A stretch of DNA of 64,000 nt. It comes from Leptospirales bacterium (GTDB lineage: Bacteria; Spirochaetota; Leptospiria; Leptospirales; Leptospiraceae). A program made the position numbers and the translations under genes. Positions 46,020 to 56,019 of the stretch are shown here, in pieces (the stretch's first letter is position 1; each line of letters begins with the position of its first letter). The notes under the pieces were generated by a model that was not told where the DNA came from, did no database searches, and was given only the letters and a program-made list of their open reading frames with translations. The DNA lies in NCBI GenBank assembly GCA_013297885.1, contig JAAFIR010000001.1:124001-188000 (forward strand), written 5' to 3'.

Positions 46020-46957
46020 TGTCAATTGCAACTATAACTGTAGAAACAATTTTAAAAACTCATCCTGAACTTTTTTTGGAATTAATAACTGGACATTCTG
46101 GTTTATCAAAAAAAATATCTAATTCTGAAATAAATAGACCTGGATTATCTCTAACAGGTTTTTTTGATTTTTTTGCACATGATAGAATTCAGATTTTTGG
46201 GAAGGGTGAATGGGCTTATTTAAATTCTCTAGATGAAATAAAATTAAAAGATATTGCGGAAAAATTTTTTTCTTATCCATTAAGTTGTATTATTTTTACA
46301 CATGGAAACAGACCAAGTGAAATTATTATAAAAAAAACTGAAGAACTAAATATTCCTCTATTAATCACAAATATTTCAACACATAAATTTATTACATTAA
46401 TTTCTGATATTTTAAATAAAGCACTTGCTCCAAGGACAATGAGGCATGGCGTTTTAATTGAAGTATTCGGAATTGGGATTTTGCTTTCAGGAAAAAGTGG
46501 TGTTGGAAAATCAGAAACTGCACTCGAGTTAATTGAAAGAGGTCATCGATTAGTAGCTGATGATATGGTTGAAATAAGAAGATTTGCTGAAAGTTATATT
46601 GTTGGAACTTGTTCTGATATTTTACGTCATCATATGGAAATTCGAGGTTTAGGTATTATTAATATTAAAGATATTTTTGGAGTTGGTTCAGTAAGAGACT
46701 CAAAATTAATTGAACTAATGATTAATATAGAAGAATGGAGTGAAAAAGTTGAATATGATAGAACAGGACTTGATGAAAATTTTGAAGAAATTTTGGGGCT
46801 AAAAGTCCCTCTCCTAAAAATTCCAATTAAACCTGGTAGAAATATTCCAATTTTAGTTGAAACAGCTGCAATGAATCAAAGGTTAAAAAAAATGGGTAAT
46901 AATGGTGCTAAAGAATTTAACAAAAAATTAGCAAATTATATCGAGACAAAAAATTGA
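46019..46957 (+). CDS. hprK: HPr kinase/phosphorylase
   Basis: 312 residues. Walker A is GKSGVGKSE in the C-terminal domain, with the family signature HMEIRGLGIINIKDIFGVGS. It phosphorylates HPr on a serine, using ATP, and reverses this. The start overlaps the rpoN stop by 1 nt. The HPr gene follows directly. Confidence 0.95.
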   Translation: MSIATITVETILKTHPELFLELITGHSGLSKKISNSEINRPGLSLTGFFDFFAHDRIQIFGKGEWAYLNSLDEIKLKDIAEKFFSYPLSCIIFTHGNRPSEIIIKKTEELNIPLLITNISTHKFITLISDILNKALAPRTMRHGVLIEVFGIGILLSGKSGVGKSETALELIERGHRLVADDMVEIRRFAESYIVGTCSDILRHHMEIRGLGIINIKDIFGVGSVRDSKLIELMINIEEWSEKVEYDRTGLDENFEEILGLKVPLLKIPIKPGRNIPILVETAAMNQRLKKMGNNGAKEFNKKLANYIETKN

Positions 46958-47220
46958 AAGAAATAATAACTAAAATAATTGAAACAAGTCATGGACTTCA
47001 TGCTAGGCCAGCTTCTATGTTTGTTAAAACTGCTGCAAAATTCCCTTGTGAAATTAAAGTAATCAAAGATGATATTGAAGTAAATGGAAAAAGTATAATG
47101 GGTTTGATGATGCTTGCGTTAGCACCTGGTGTAGAATTTAAAATTCTTACTGAAGGGGAAAAAGAAGAAGAAGCTATTCTTGAACTTGAAAAATTAGTAC
47201 AAAATGATTTTAAATCATGA
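46954..47220 (+). CDS. ptsH: HPr phosphocarrier protein
   Basis: 88 residues from a TTG start overlapping the hprK stop. The active His is in SHGLHARPASMFVKTAAKF, and the serine regulatory site in NGKSIMGLMMLAL. No EI or EII gene is in this window; the HprK/HPr pair may serve regulation rather than sugar uptake, as proposed for other bacteria lacking a full PTS. Confidence 0.93.
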   Translation: MKEIITKIIETSHGLHARPASMFVKTAAKFPCEIKVIKDDIEVNGKSIMGLMMLALAPGVEFKILTEGEKEEEAILELEKLVQNDFKS

Positions 47221-49022
47221 ATGAATTCCAAAGATTAAATGAAAATAAATATTATTTAAAAGATCTTTATGTTTTTTTTGTTAGTTTATTTGTTTCAATA
47301 CTATTTTCAGAAGTTTTTTTAATTCACACTGATTATGAATTTTATAATAAACTTTTTATTTACATTATAATTTTTTTTCCAACTTTTACTTTAGCATTAA
47401 TACTATCTTATTTTTATAGAAATTATAGAATCAAACAAACTGGAAGAATATGGTCTATTATTCGATATAGATTGACAATAGCATTTTTATTTATTTCAAT
47501 TTTACCTTCAATTCCGCTATTATTATTTTCTTCAAATATTGGTGGGAAGTTAGTTGAAAATTTTTATCAAATTCAAATCCAAGAAGCTTTATCATCTGCA
47601 AAGAATATTATTCTCAATTCAGAAGAAGAAGATAAAAAAAATTTAATTTTTAAAGCAAAAATTCTTCAAAAAAGTTTAAGTAAAAACCTGAATCAAATTA
47701 ACTTAATTTATTCTAAATCTCTAGATCTTGGCTTATTACAATCAAATAAATTTTATCTTGGAATATTTAAAGAAGATAAAAATATTTATGAAAATTACAA
47801 ATTTCAAGATGAATTAAAAAATTTAGAATTCAAAAAAATAAAAGGTGAAAATTTTGAAGAATTTAGTTTTTATCAAATAGAAAAAGCTTTTTATTTTTTA
47901 AAAGTTAACTCATCAAATAATAGAAATTTTTTAATTATAGGAAAAAGAATTCATATTGGAAATGAAAAAAATATATACAATATTTTATTTACTGAAGGAA
48001 AGTATTCAAATTTAGTTATCTGGAAAGATAAATTACCTACTGCTTTTAGATTACTAATTGGAATTTTTTTTATTCTTACTTTTGTAATATCAATCCTAAT
48101 TTCATTGATTTTAGCTAGACAAATATCTAGACCTATTGTTCAACTTGCAGAAGCTACTCAACAAGTTTCTAAAGGTGAAATGGATGTTAAAATTGATTTA
48201 GTTGAAGATGGTGAAATGGGAATTTTAATTGAGTCTTTTAATCAGTTAACAAAGGATTTAAAATCTAAAAATGAGGAATTGATTCATATCCAAAGAATTG
48301 CTGCTTGGAAAGAAGTTGCACAAAGAATGGCACATGAAATTAAAAATCCACTTACCCCAATTCAATTATCAGCAGAAAGAATTAGAAAAAAATTAGACAA
48401 TCCTAACAGAGAAAAATTTGACGAAGTTGTAAGAAATGGAACAGAAACAATAATTGGCCAAGTGAGAGTTTTAGAGCATTTAGTAAAAGAGTTTTCTGAA
48501 TTTGCTAGAATGCCTTCCCCGATTTTAATTAATCAACACATAAATCCTATTATTGAGGAATCAGTAAAATTATTTATTGATCATGTGAATATCAATTTTA
48601 CCTTAAAGCTTTCAAAAAATCTTCCAGAAGTATTTCTAGACAAAAGACTTTTTTTAGGTGTTGTTAATAATTTAATTAAAAATGCAGTTGAAGCAATTCA
48701 CAATTATGAAAAAGAAATTGCGGATCAAGAAAATTTTAATTCTTTTATCGGAGAAATAAAGATATCAACAAAATTAGAGAAAACTTTATTAAGAAAATCT
48801 TTGATTTTTACTATTGAAGATAATGGACCAGGAATTGATTCAAATATGAAAGAAAAGATTTTTCAACCTTATTTTTCTACTAAAGAGGGACATGGAACAG
48901 GAATTGGACTTGCCATAGTAGAAAAAACAGTTCTTGATCATAATGCACATTTAAGATTACTCGATTCTGAATTAGGTGGTTGTAATTTTAAAATTGAAAT
49001 TCCAGTTGAAGGTAAAAAATGA
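47217..49022 (+). CDS. ntrY: NtrY-like sensor histidine kinase
   Basis: 601 residues. Three membrane helices lie in residues 15-110, a periplasmic or linker region follows, then another helix near 280-305 and a HAMP domain (ARQISRPIVQLAEATQQVSKGEM). The H-box is AHEIKNPLTPIQLSAERI and the ATPase has NNLIKNAVEAI, DNGPGID and GTGIGLAIVEK. It is paired with the NtrX-like regulator next to it, overlapping by 4 nt. Confidence 0.88.
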   Translation: MNEFQRLNENKYYLKDLYVFFVSLFVSILFSEVFLIHTDYEFYNKLFIYIIIFFPTFTLALILSYFYRNYRIKQTGRIWSIIRYRLTIAFLFISILPSIPLLLFSSNIGGKLVENFYQIQIQEALSSAKNIILNSEEEDKKNLIFKAKILQKSLSKNLNQINLIYSKSLDLGLLQSNKFYLGIFKEDKNIYENYKFQDELKNLEFKKIKGENFEEFSFYQIEKAFYFLKVNSSNNRNFLIIGKRIHIGNEKNIYNILFTEGKYSNLVIWKDKLPTAFRLLIGIFFILTFVISILISLILARQISRPIVQLAEATQQVSKGEMDVKIDLVEDGEMGILIESFNQLTKDLKSKNEELIHIQRIAAWKEVAQRMAHEIKNPLTPIQLSAERIRKKLDNPNREKFDEVVRNGTETIIGQVRVLEHLVKEFSEFARMPSPILINQHINPIIEESVKLFIDHVNINFTLKLSKNLPEVFLDKRLFLGVVNNLIKNAVEAIHNYEKEIADQENFNSFIGEIKISTKLEKTLLRKSLIFTIEDNGPGIDSNMKEKIFQPYFSTKEGHGTGIGLAIVEKTVLDHNAHLRLLDSELGGCNFKIEIPVEGKK

Positions 49023-50362
49023 AAATCTATATTTTAGATGACGAAATTGAAATTAGAAATTCATTAAGGAATATACTTGAAGATGAAAATTATTTAGTCG
49101 AAGATTTTGCTTCTAGTAAATCTCTATTAAAAGCTATTCAAAAAGAAAGACCTGCATTAGTATTACTTGACGTTTGGCTTGGTAAAGAAGATGGTTTACA
49201 AGTTTTGACAGAGTGTAAAAAAATTTATCCTTTACTTCCAATTGTAATGATCTCAGGACATGGCACAATTGAATTAGCCGTAGTAGCAACTAAAAAAGGT
49301 GCAATCGATTTTTTAGAAAAACCTTTATCAATATCAAAAGTTTTAGATACAATTTCTAATTCTATTTCAGTTACAAGCCAAATTGAAGTTCCAGAAATTA
49401 AATTAGATTATGATCCAATTATTGGAATTTCTGAAGGTATAAAAAAAGTTAAATTTGCTATTTCACAAGCTGCAAATAAAAATGCAAGAGTTTTTATTTA
49501 TGGAGAAAATGGTACTGGTAAAGAACTTGTTGCAAAATCAATTTATATGAACTCAAAGAGAAAAGATCAAGCCTATATAGAAATTAATTGTGCTGCAATT
49601 CCAGAAGATTTAATTGAATCAGAATTATTTGGTCATGAAAAAGGGGCATTTACAGGAGCTAATGAAAAACGAATTGGTAAATTTGAAGCTGCAAATAATG
49701 GGACAATTTTTTTAGATGAAATTTGTGATATGTCATTATCAACTCAAGCAAAAGTTTTGAGAATTTTGCAAGAGCAAAGATTTGAAAAAATCGGAAGTTC
49801 AGAAACTATTCATGTCGATGTGAGAGTTATTGCAGCTACAAATATTCCTGTAGAAGATGCAATTAAAGAAGGAAAATTTAGAGAAGATTTATATTATAGA
49901 TTAAACGTTATACCAATTCACATTCCACCTCTAAGAGAAAGAGTTTCAGATATTCCCTTACTCCTAGATTTTTATATAAATCAAACTGTCAAAGAAAATG
50001 ATCTTGAACCAATTAGTTTAGAAACTGAAGCTGTTTCAGTTTTAACAAATCATTTTTGGCCTGGGAATATTCGTGAATTAAAAAATGTTGTTGAAAGATT
50101 ATCTATATTAACAATAGGTAATTTAATTAAAGTTAAAGATGTTAGAGAAGCTTTAGTCGGGTTTAAAAAAGCTGAAGAAATTTTTAAACAAGGAGATTTA
50201 AAAAAAGCTAAAGAAGAGTTTGAACGGCAGTATATTTTAAAATCTTTACAAATTAATGATGGAAATGTTTCAAAAACTTCAAAAATTTTAGGTGTTGAAA
50301 GAACTCATTTATATAGAAAACTTAAATCTTTAAATATAAATATTGAGAACTTAAGTGAATAA
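49019..50362 (+). CDS. ntrX: NtrX-like sigma-54-dependent response regulator
   Basis: 447 residues. Receiver domain with the phospho-acceptor Asp in LVLLDVWLGKEDG. AAA+ domain with Walker A GENGTGKELVAKS, the sigma-54 contact loop GAFTGA and RVIAATN. C-terminal Fis-type helix-turn-helix (VSKTSKILGVERTHLYRKLKSL). It should activate sigma-54 promoters in response to the NtrY-like kinase. rpoN lies upstream in the same run. Confidence 0.9.
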   Translation: MKIYILDDEIEIRNSLRNILEDENYLVEDFASSKSLLKAIQKERPALVLLDVWLGKEDGLQVLTECKKIYPLLPIVMISGHGTIELAVVATKKGAIDFLEKPLSISKVLDTISNSISVTSQIEVPEIKLDYDPIIGISEGIKKVKFAISQAANKNARVFIYGENGTGKELVAKSIYMNSKRKDQAYIEINCAAIPEDLIESELFGHEKGAFTGANEKRIGKFEAANNGTIFLDEICDMSLSTQAKVLRILQEQRFEKIGSSETIHVDVRVIAATNIPVEDAIKEGKFREDLYYRLNVIPIHIPPLRERVSDIPLLLDFYINQTVKENDLEPISLETEAVSVLTNHFWPGNIRELKNVVERLSILTIGNLIKVKDVREALVGFKKAEEIFKQGDLKKAKEEFERQYILKSLQINDGNVSKTSKILGVERTHLYRKLKSLNINIENLSE

Positions 50363-51494
50363 TTGTGTTCATTTTGGGAATTGTTCAGGTTGTGATTTAC
50401 TGGATTTAAACTATAAATCTAGTCTAGAAATTAAAAAGGAATATTTAGAAAAAATACTAAATTATAATAATATTTTACTTTTTCCTTCAAAAAAAGAAAT
50501 TTATTATCGAAGTAAGGTTCAATTGCCTTTTGGTATAAAAAAAGGGAAGTATGAATCTATTTTAACTCTAGGACTTCACTCAAGAGATTATTCTAATATT
50601 ATTGATCTCAAAGAATGTTACATCCAAGACAAAGATTTAACTGAAATTTCTTTTTTAATAAGAGATTTTTTTAGAGAAAAAAAAATTTCTAGTTTTACTC
50701 CAAAAAATCAAGATGGAATTTTAAGATATTTAGTACTTAGAAAAAGTAATTTTAATTCTCAAGTATTAATTTGTATTGTAACAGCATTTAATTATGAATT
50801 TAAAAAAGAATTAATACAAGAACTAGTTTTAAAGTTAAAATTAAGTTTTGGTCAAGAGAAAATAGCAGGGATTTTACAAAATATCAACTTTAATGAAAAT
50901 AGTATGGTATTTGGAAAGAAATTTAAAACTTTATTGGGAAATAACTTTTATAAAGAAAAAATTTTAGGTTCCATATTTCATATTAAAATTGAAACTTTTG
51001 TTCAAATTAATCATGAAGTTGCTGAAATCATATATAAATTTGTAAAAGATCATTTAAATGAAAATTCAAATGTTTTAGAATTATTTTCAGGAATTGGAAC
51101 CTTAAGTTTATTTATCAGGGATAAAATAAATTCTTTGACTTCTGTAGAATTAAACAATGAGTCTGTTAAATCTAGTATTTTAGCAATGAAAAAAAATGAT
51201 AAACAAAAAATCCAATTTTTTTCAGAAGATGCAAACTCTTTTATTAAAAAAAATAAATCAAAATTTGATACTTTAATTGTTGATCCTCCAAGAATGGGAT
51301 TGGGAAGAGAGTTATCTCATAATATATTAATCCTAAATCCAAAAAAAATTATTTATATTTCTTGTGATCCAATTACATTAAATGATGATTTAGAAATACT
51401 TGAAAAAAAATATAAGTTAAAAAATATTACTGCTTTTGATATGTTTCCATTTACAAAACATATTGAAACAGTATCCATTTTAGAAGCTAACTAG
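50355..51494 (+). CDS. RNA m5U methyltransferase (RlmD/TrmA family)
   Basis: 379 residues from a GTG start overlapping ntrX by 8 nt. Cys residues CVHFGNCSGC and a later Cys near residue 88 are suited to a [4Fe-4S] cluster. The SAM-binding motif is LELFSGIGTLSLF, with VDPPRMGLG and the catalytic Cys in YISCDP. The C-terminal FPFTKHIETVSILE is typical. It methylates uridine C5 in rRNA or tRNA; the position is not determinable. Confidence 0.85.
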   Translation: MNNCVHFGNCSGCDLLDLNYKSSLEIKKEYLEKILNYNNILLFPSKKEIYYRSKVQLPFGIKKGKYESILTLGLHSRDYSNIIDLKECYIQDKDLTEISFLIRDFFREKKISSFTPKNQDGILRYLVLRKSNFNSQVLICIVTAFNYEFKKELIQELVLKLKLSFGQEKIAGILQNINFNENSMVFGKKFKTLLGNNFYKEKILGSIFHIKIETFVQINHEVAEIIYKFVKDHLNENSNVLELFSGIGTLSLFIRDKINSLTSVELNNESVKSSILAMKKNDKQKIQFFSEDANSFIKKNKSKFDTLIVDPPRMGLGRELSHNILILNPKKIIYISCDPITLNDDLEILEKKYKLKNITAFDMFPFTKHIETVSILEAN

Positions 51495-54417
51495 ATTTTT
51501 TTTTCCTGCTATTACCATTTGCTTGTATTACTTCTTTTGTTTTAATTGATTTTGGTTTAACCGGAACATCGGCAATTGAAATATACATTTTTAATTTTTC
51601 GTATTTATCATCTGCTTTTTCAATCAATTTTTCAAAATCAGTTTTCATTTCTTCGGTCTCATCTTTTAAAGTTTCTACACGATTCTGAAGTGTTGAAATT
51701 TGTTTATGTTTAGTTGAAAGATCCATCATTAAATCTTCTATTTTATCAAACTTAGCTTCAATAGATTTAATTTCTTGATTTTTGGATTGAAGTAATGTTA
51801 ATTTATTTTCTATCGAAGAAATAAATTTTGTTAAATCTTTACTTCTTACATCCATCACATTAAATTCGCTTTGGAATTTTTCTATTAATTTTCTTGTTTC
51901 AGATGTGGACTTTTCATTAACTAATAATGTATCATTTATAAAATGAATTTTTTGATCTACAGATGAAAGTTTTGCAAATTTTTCATCAAATTCTGATGTA
52001 AATTCTTCAATAAATTTTATTTTAGAATCTACATCTGTTAGTAATGAAATTTTTTCTTTCATCTCTGAAATTTTTTTAGTAAGAGAATCCAAATTTAAGA
52101 AACTAGATTGAATATCTACAATTAACTTTTCTGATTTTGATTTTTGGAGTTGAAGTTTTGAAGATTCTTCAGCAAGAAAATTATAAATACTAGATTTTAA
52201 ATCATTTGCCCTTTCCATTTCAACTTCTACTGATGATTTAAGTTTATAAAAATCTTCTTTTGATTTTGAAAAATCTTTTCTAGTAGAATTTAAAAATTCT
52301 TCATTATTTAATTCAATATCTTTTAATGACTTTATAGTTTGTGAATGAAATTCATCAATTTTTAATCTACTTTCTTCTTTTGAATTATTTAAAATTTCTT
52401 CTATATTTAATTTTGTTTCTTTAATATAGTTTGTAATTTTACTTTCTAAAGAACCAAGTTGTAATTCACCTTTATCGATTAAACGTGTGATTTCTTTTGA
52501 AATTCTTTCATCTAAGATTGCATTAAATTTAAGAATTTTTTCTTCTTGTTTATCAAGTAGATTTTTACTTGAAGATTCTACTTCTTCTAAAACAAATTCT
52601 GTATTTTTTTTCACATTTAATAATCTTTCATTCATTGAATTAACTAGCTTGTTTGAATAATCAGTTAACAAGGATTCTTGTTTATCATATAATTGTTCAA
52701 AAGATTTCGATGAACGAGAAACTAGCAATTCTAATTCATCTTGTAATCTCTTAGATTTGGAAGTTATATCATCAAGAACTAAATCATTTTTATCAGCAAG
52801 TCCATCTTTATAATTTTTATAAACATCTTCTAAACCTGTTTTTAAAGAGTTATATTCTACATTTAACTTGGAAAGCAAAGTATCACCATCCAATTGGATT
52901 AAATTAATTTTATTTAAAACTTTAAATCTTTCTTCTTCAAATTGAACTTTATATGCTTCTAGCCTATTATTCCAATCCGAATCTAACTGAAAAATTCGAA
53001 GTTCAGAGTTTGAAAGGACAGATTCTAATATCCCTTTTTGTTTTGTAGTTTCATTTTGAATTTCATAAATAGACTTTTTTGATTCAGACTCAATTAAATT
53101 TTTTGCTTCAGTTAAAATTGAATTATTTAATTGAATTTTTTCTTGAAGTTTTTCATCTAAATTTGAAATTTTTGATTGAAAATCATTTGCAAAACTTAAA
53201 TAATCTGTTTTTTTTGATTCATAATTATTGATTAATCCATCTTGTGAAGTTACATACTCTTCTTTAATTTTTTCAACATAATGATATAAACTTTCAACTT
53301 TTCTTTTCGTTTCAGACAATATTTCTTCTTTTCTAAAACTTAATGAATCATCTAATTTTTTTATATCATCTTTAAAATTACTAAGTTCAATTTGAAAATT
53401 TTTAAACCAAGCATCTTTAATTAAATTGGCTTCAGCTTCACTATTTTCAAAACGATCCTGTAATTTTTTTTCGTACAACCCTACTCTATCTAAAATTAGT
53501 TTCATGGAGCTATCTAATCTTTCTTCCATCTTCATTTCTAATTTTTCTATTTGTGAGGAGATTTCATAAACAGAGTTTTTATGTTTTTCAAGCTTCATAT
53601 CAATTGCTTGTTTAGTTCCATCCATAAGTTTTTCGAAATTATTTTGGAATTGGATTTTTCGATTTGTGAGTTCATTAACATATTCATCTTCTTTTTTTAA
53701 GGCTTCTTTTTGGGCTTCAACAACCTCCGATTTAATTAAATCAATTTCTTTCTGCATTTCTTTTGAAGATTGAATTAGAGCTTGATTTGACTGATCAAAT
53801 AACAATTTTAATTTACTTTGAAACTTCTGAGAATAAATTAAAAGTTTTTCTTCAACAATTCTAGCTGCAAGATCTGCTCTTTGATTAATTAATGATTGAA
53901 AATCGTTCATTTTGTCTTGAGTATTTTCAGCGATTGCTCTAATGTTATCAAGTTCTTTAGTTTTAATTTCTTCATTTTTAGAAATTTGAATTTGAAATCC
54001 ATCAAGTCTTAGAAAAATTCCATTCACTTTTTCAACTGTATCTTTAATTAAATTTTCAGTTTCTGCAACTAATTTTTTCTGACTATCTTCACGAAGAGAT
54101 AAAATAATTTCATCAATTTCATATGATTTATTTTTCATTGTTGTATGAAATTCATCACTTTTAAAATACATATCAGAATATATTTCTTCAGCTTTTTCTT
54201 GAACAACCGCTTCCATTTCTTTAACTAAAAGATGCATTTTGGATTCAAGAGCTTTGATATCAGAGCTAGTTTGTTGAAGGCTATCTCTTTGGCTTTTTAA
54301 TTTTTCTACAAAAGAATTTTTATTATCCATAGAACGAATAAATAGTGTAAATGCTACCGAAGCTAAAAACGGGAAAAAAAGTAAAAATAAACCTTGTAGA
54401 AATGTAATTTCAGTCAT
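51487..54417 (-). CDS. Giant coiled-coil membrane-anchored protein
   Basis: 976 residues. A single N-terminal membrane helix (LFLLFFPFLASVAFTLFIRS) is followed by nearly 900 residues of Lys/Glu/Ser/Asn-rich heptads, without a globular domain, and a basic tail (NGNSRKKKSS). This suggests a long rod attached to the inner membrane, probably cytoskeletal or organising the cell cylinder. It is not homologous by eye to a known spirochaete filament protein. Its 3' end overlaps the convergent methyltransferase gene by 8 nt. Confidence 0.6.
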   Translation of the reverse strand: MTEITFLQGLFLLFFPFLASVAFTLFIRSMDNKNSFVEKLKSQRDSLQQTSSDIKALESKMHLLVKEMEAVVQEKAEEIYSDMYFKSDEFHTTMKNKSYEIDEIILSLREDSQKKLVAETENLIKDTVEKVNGIFLRLDGFQIQISKNEEIKTKELDNIRAIAENTQDKMNDFQSLINQRADLAARIVEEKLLIYSQKFQSKLKLLFDQSNQALIQSSKEMQKEIDLIKSEVVEAQKEALKKEDEYVNELTNRKIQFQNNFEKLMDGTKQAIDMKLEKHKNSVYEISSQIEKLEMKMEERLDSSMKLILDRVGLYEKKLQDRFENSEAEANLIKDAWFKNFQIELSNFKDDIKKLDDSLSFRKEEILSETKRKVESLYHYVEKIKEEYVTSQDGLINNYESKKTDYLSFANDFQSKISNLDEKLQEKIQLNNSILTEAKNLIESESKKSIYEIQNETTKQKGILESVLSNSELRIFQLDSDWNNRLEAYKVQFEEERFKVLNKINLIQLDGDTLLSKLNVEYNSLKTGLEDVYKNYKDGLADKNDLVLDDITSKSKRLQDELELLVSRSSKSFEQLYDKQESLLTDYSNKLVNSMNERLLNVKKNTEFVLEEVESSSKNLLDKQEEKILKFNAILDERISKEITRLIDKGELQLGSLESKITNYIKETKLNIEEILNNSKEESRLKIDEFHSQTIKSLKDIELNNEEFLNSTRKDFSKSKEDFYKLKSSVEVEMERANDLKSSIYNFLAEESSKLQLQKSKSEKLIVDIQSSFLNLDSLTKKISEMKEKISLLTDVDSKIKFIEEFTSEFDEKFAKLSSVDQKIHFINDTLLVNEKSTSETRKLIEKFQSEFNVMDVRSKDLTKFISSIENKLTLLQSKNQEIKSIEAKFDKIEDLMMDLSTKHKQISTLQNRVETLKDETEEMKTDFEKLIEKADDKYEKLKMYISIADVPVKPKSIKTKEVIQANGNSRKKKSS

Positions 54418-54574
54418 AAATTATTGTCTCATTAGGACTATCGAAAAGAAAACTAATTTTTTCAAGTGTTTTTTGTTCAAAATCAGAAAAGATGGAAAAA
54501 ATAGTTTATTTTTAAATAAAATTAAGATTTATTTACTAATATTGCAATTTATAATAATTTTATGAGGCTTTTAG

Positions 54575-55225
54575 TTGAATTTTTTTAAGTTATTTTTCAT
54601 TTTATTTGTGACATTAATTTTATGTGGTGAGGATGAACTCAAAAGTCCCTATAGATTTATTAAAGCAAAAACTGGTTTAACCTTGAGAGAACAAGCTGAT
54701 ACTGAATCAGAGTCACTTGGAAATATTCCAGAAGGTAAAATTGTAAAAGTTTTAGAAATCCTCGAAACTGATGTTAATATTAAAGGTAGAATTTCAAAAT
54801 GGGCTAAAGTAATTTATTCATATAAAGAAGGTTATGTAGTAAATAGTTTTTTAGAAGATGATTTAGAAGATGAAAAAGAAGTTGTATTAAAAAAAGAAGA
54901 TATTATTGGTAAATGGAAAGGAGAATGGCATTGGGGAAAAAAATATACCAACATTCAGTTTAAAAAAAATTCATTTAAAGCAGAATTATTTGCTGGTGGA
55001 GATGAAAGTGCTTACACTGGGTTTACAAGAATTGGAACTTGGAAGCTAAGCCCAGAAAAAAATCCAACTGAGGTTTGTTTAAATACAAAAGATGATAATG
55101 TTTGTTTTTTTTTATACAATAAAAAATTAGTTGTAAATATGAATCATTCATATAAAGAAAAAAAGAATCATTTTTTAGAAAATTATGATTATGATATTTT
55201 ATCGGGACTAATTAAAGAAAAATGA
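54575..55225 (+). CDS. SH3b-domain lipoprotein
   Basis: 216 residues from TTG. The signal FFILFVTLILCGED has Cys in LILC. Residues 35-90 form a bacterial SH3 domain (KAKTGLTLREQADTESESLGNIPEGKIVKVLEI and AKVIYSYKEGYVVNSFL; family known for peptidoglycan contact). The rest (GKWKGEWHWGKKYTNI, GTWKLSPEKNPTEV) is beta-rich and uncharacterised. It overlaps the UDG-like gene by 4 nt. Confidence 0.7.
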   Translation: MNFFKLFFILFVTLILCGEDELKSPYRFIKAKTGLTLREQADTESESLGNIPEGKIVKVLEILETDVNIKGRISKWAKVIYSYKEGYVVNSFLEDDLEDEKEVVLKKEDIIGKWKGEWHWGKKYTNIQFKKNSFKAELFAGGDESAYTGFTRIGTWKLSPEKNPTEVCLNTKDDNVCFFLYNKKLVVNMNHSYKEKKNHFLENYDYDILSGLIKEK

Positions 55226-56019
55226 ATTCCAAAGAAAAATTTTTAGAGATTTTAAATAATATTTCTTATATAATCAAAAACAATTTAATTCCAATTTCAA
55301 ATTTTTCAAATGAAAAAAAAATTGATGAGTATCAATTTGAAACTAAAGAAATAAAAAAAGTAGAAGAAAAAATTATTAGACCGATTTTAACTGGTGATAA
55401 AAATTTTTCTTGTAAACTTTGTCCAAATAAATTAACAGCTATTAAAACTTTTGAGTATAAAGGAAATTTACCAGTATTGATTTTACATTATTCAGGAGAA
55501 GCTAGAAAAAATTTTTCTCCATTTACAAAAACTAAATCTAACTTAATTTTTAAAAATGAAAAATTAGAAGATTTGTTTGATCGTTTATGTAAAAAAGCTG
55601 CAAATAAAAATATGAGAGATTTCTATTTTCAAGAATTTCCTGCATGTAGTTTCTCGCCTAATAATTCTTCAGATTCTGATTGGACTTCAAGAATTAATTT
55701 TTGTAAATCTCATGTAATTGAAACATTGGAATTAAATCAAATTAAAACTATTTTATTTATTGGAATAACTGCAGTATTATTTTATGGAAAAGAAAAAGCA
55801 AATGAACTAACGGGAAAAATTATTGATGTAGAATTTGGTGGAAAAAAATATCCATCAATGGTTTTACGTTCTCCTGAAGGTATTTTGTCGTTAGAAGATA
55901 AAAGAAAAAATTTGGAAAATAAAAAAAATTCTCTAGAGTATGAACAAGCAAAAAAAGAAGAAGATAAAGTGAAAAAAGAAACTTTAGATAATTTTACAGA
56001 GTTTTGTAAATTAATATGA
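55222..56019 (+). CDS. Putative uracil-DNA-glycosylase-fold protein
   Basis: 265 residues. Segments with CKLCPNKL, LPVLILHYSGEARKNFSPF, FQEFPACSF, and TILFIGITAVLFYG resemble the fold and order of uracil-DNA glycosylase-type proteins (FxPF, cluster-type Cys, strand then helix), but catalytic motifs are not convincing. The last 50 residues are a charged helix. It lies directly before priA (4-nt overlap), compatible with a DNA-repair role, which is an inference. Confidence 0.4.
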   Translation: MNSKEKFLEILNNISYIIKNNLIPISNFSNEKKIDEYQFETKEIKKVEEKIIRPILTGDKNFSCKLCPNKLTAIKTFEYKGNLPVLILHYSGEARKNFSPFTKTKSNLIFKNEKLEDLFDRLCKKAANKNMRDFYFQEFPACSFSPNNSSDSDWTSRINFCKSHVIETLELNQIKTILFIGITAVLFYGKEKANELTGKIIDVEFGGKKYPSMVLRSPEGILSLEDKRKNLENKKNSLEYEQAKKEEDKVKKETLDNFTEFCKLI

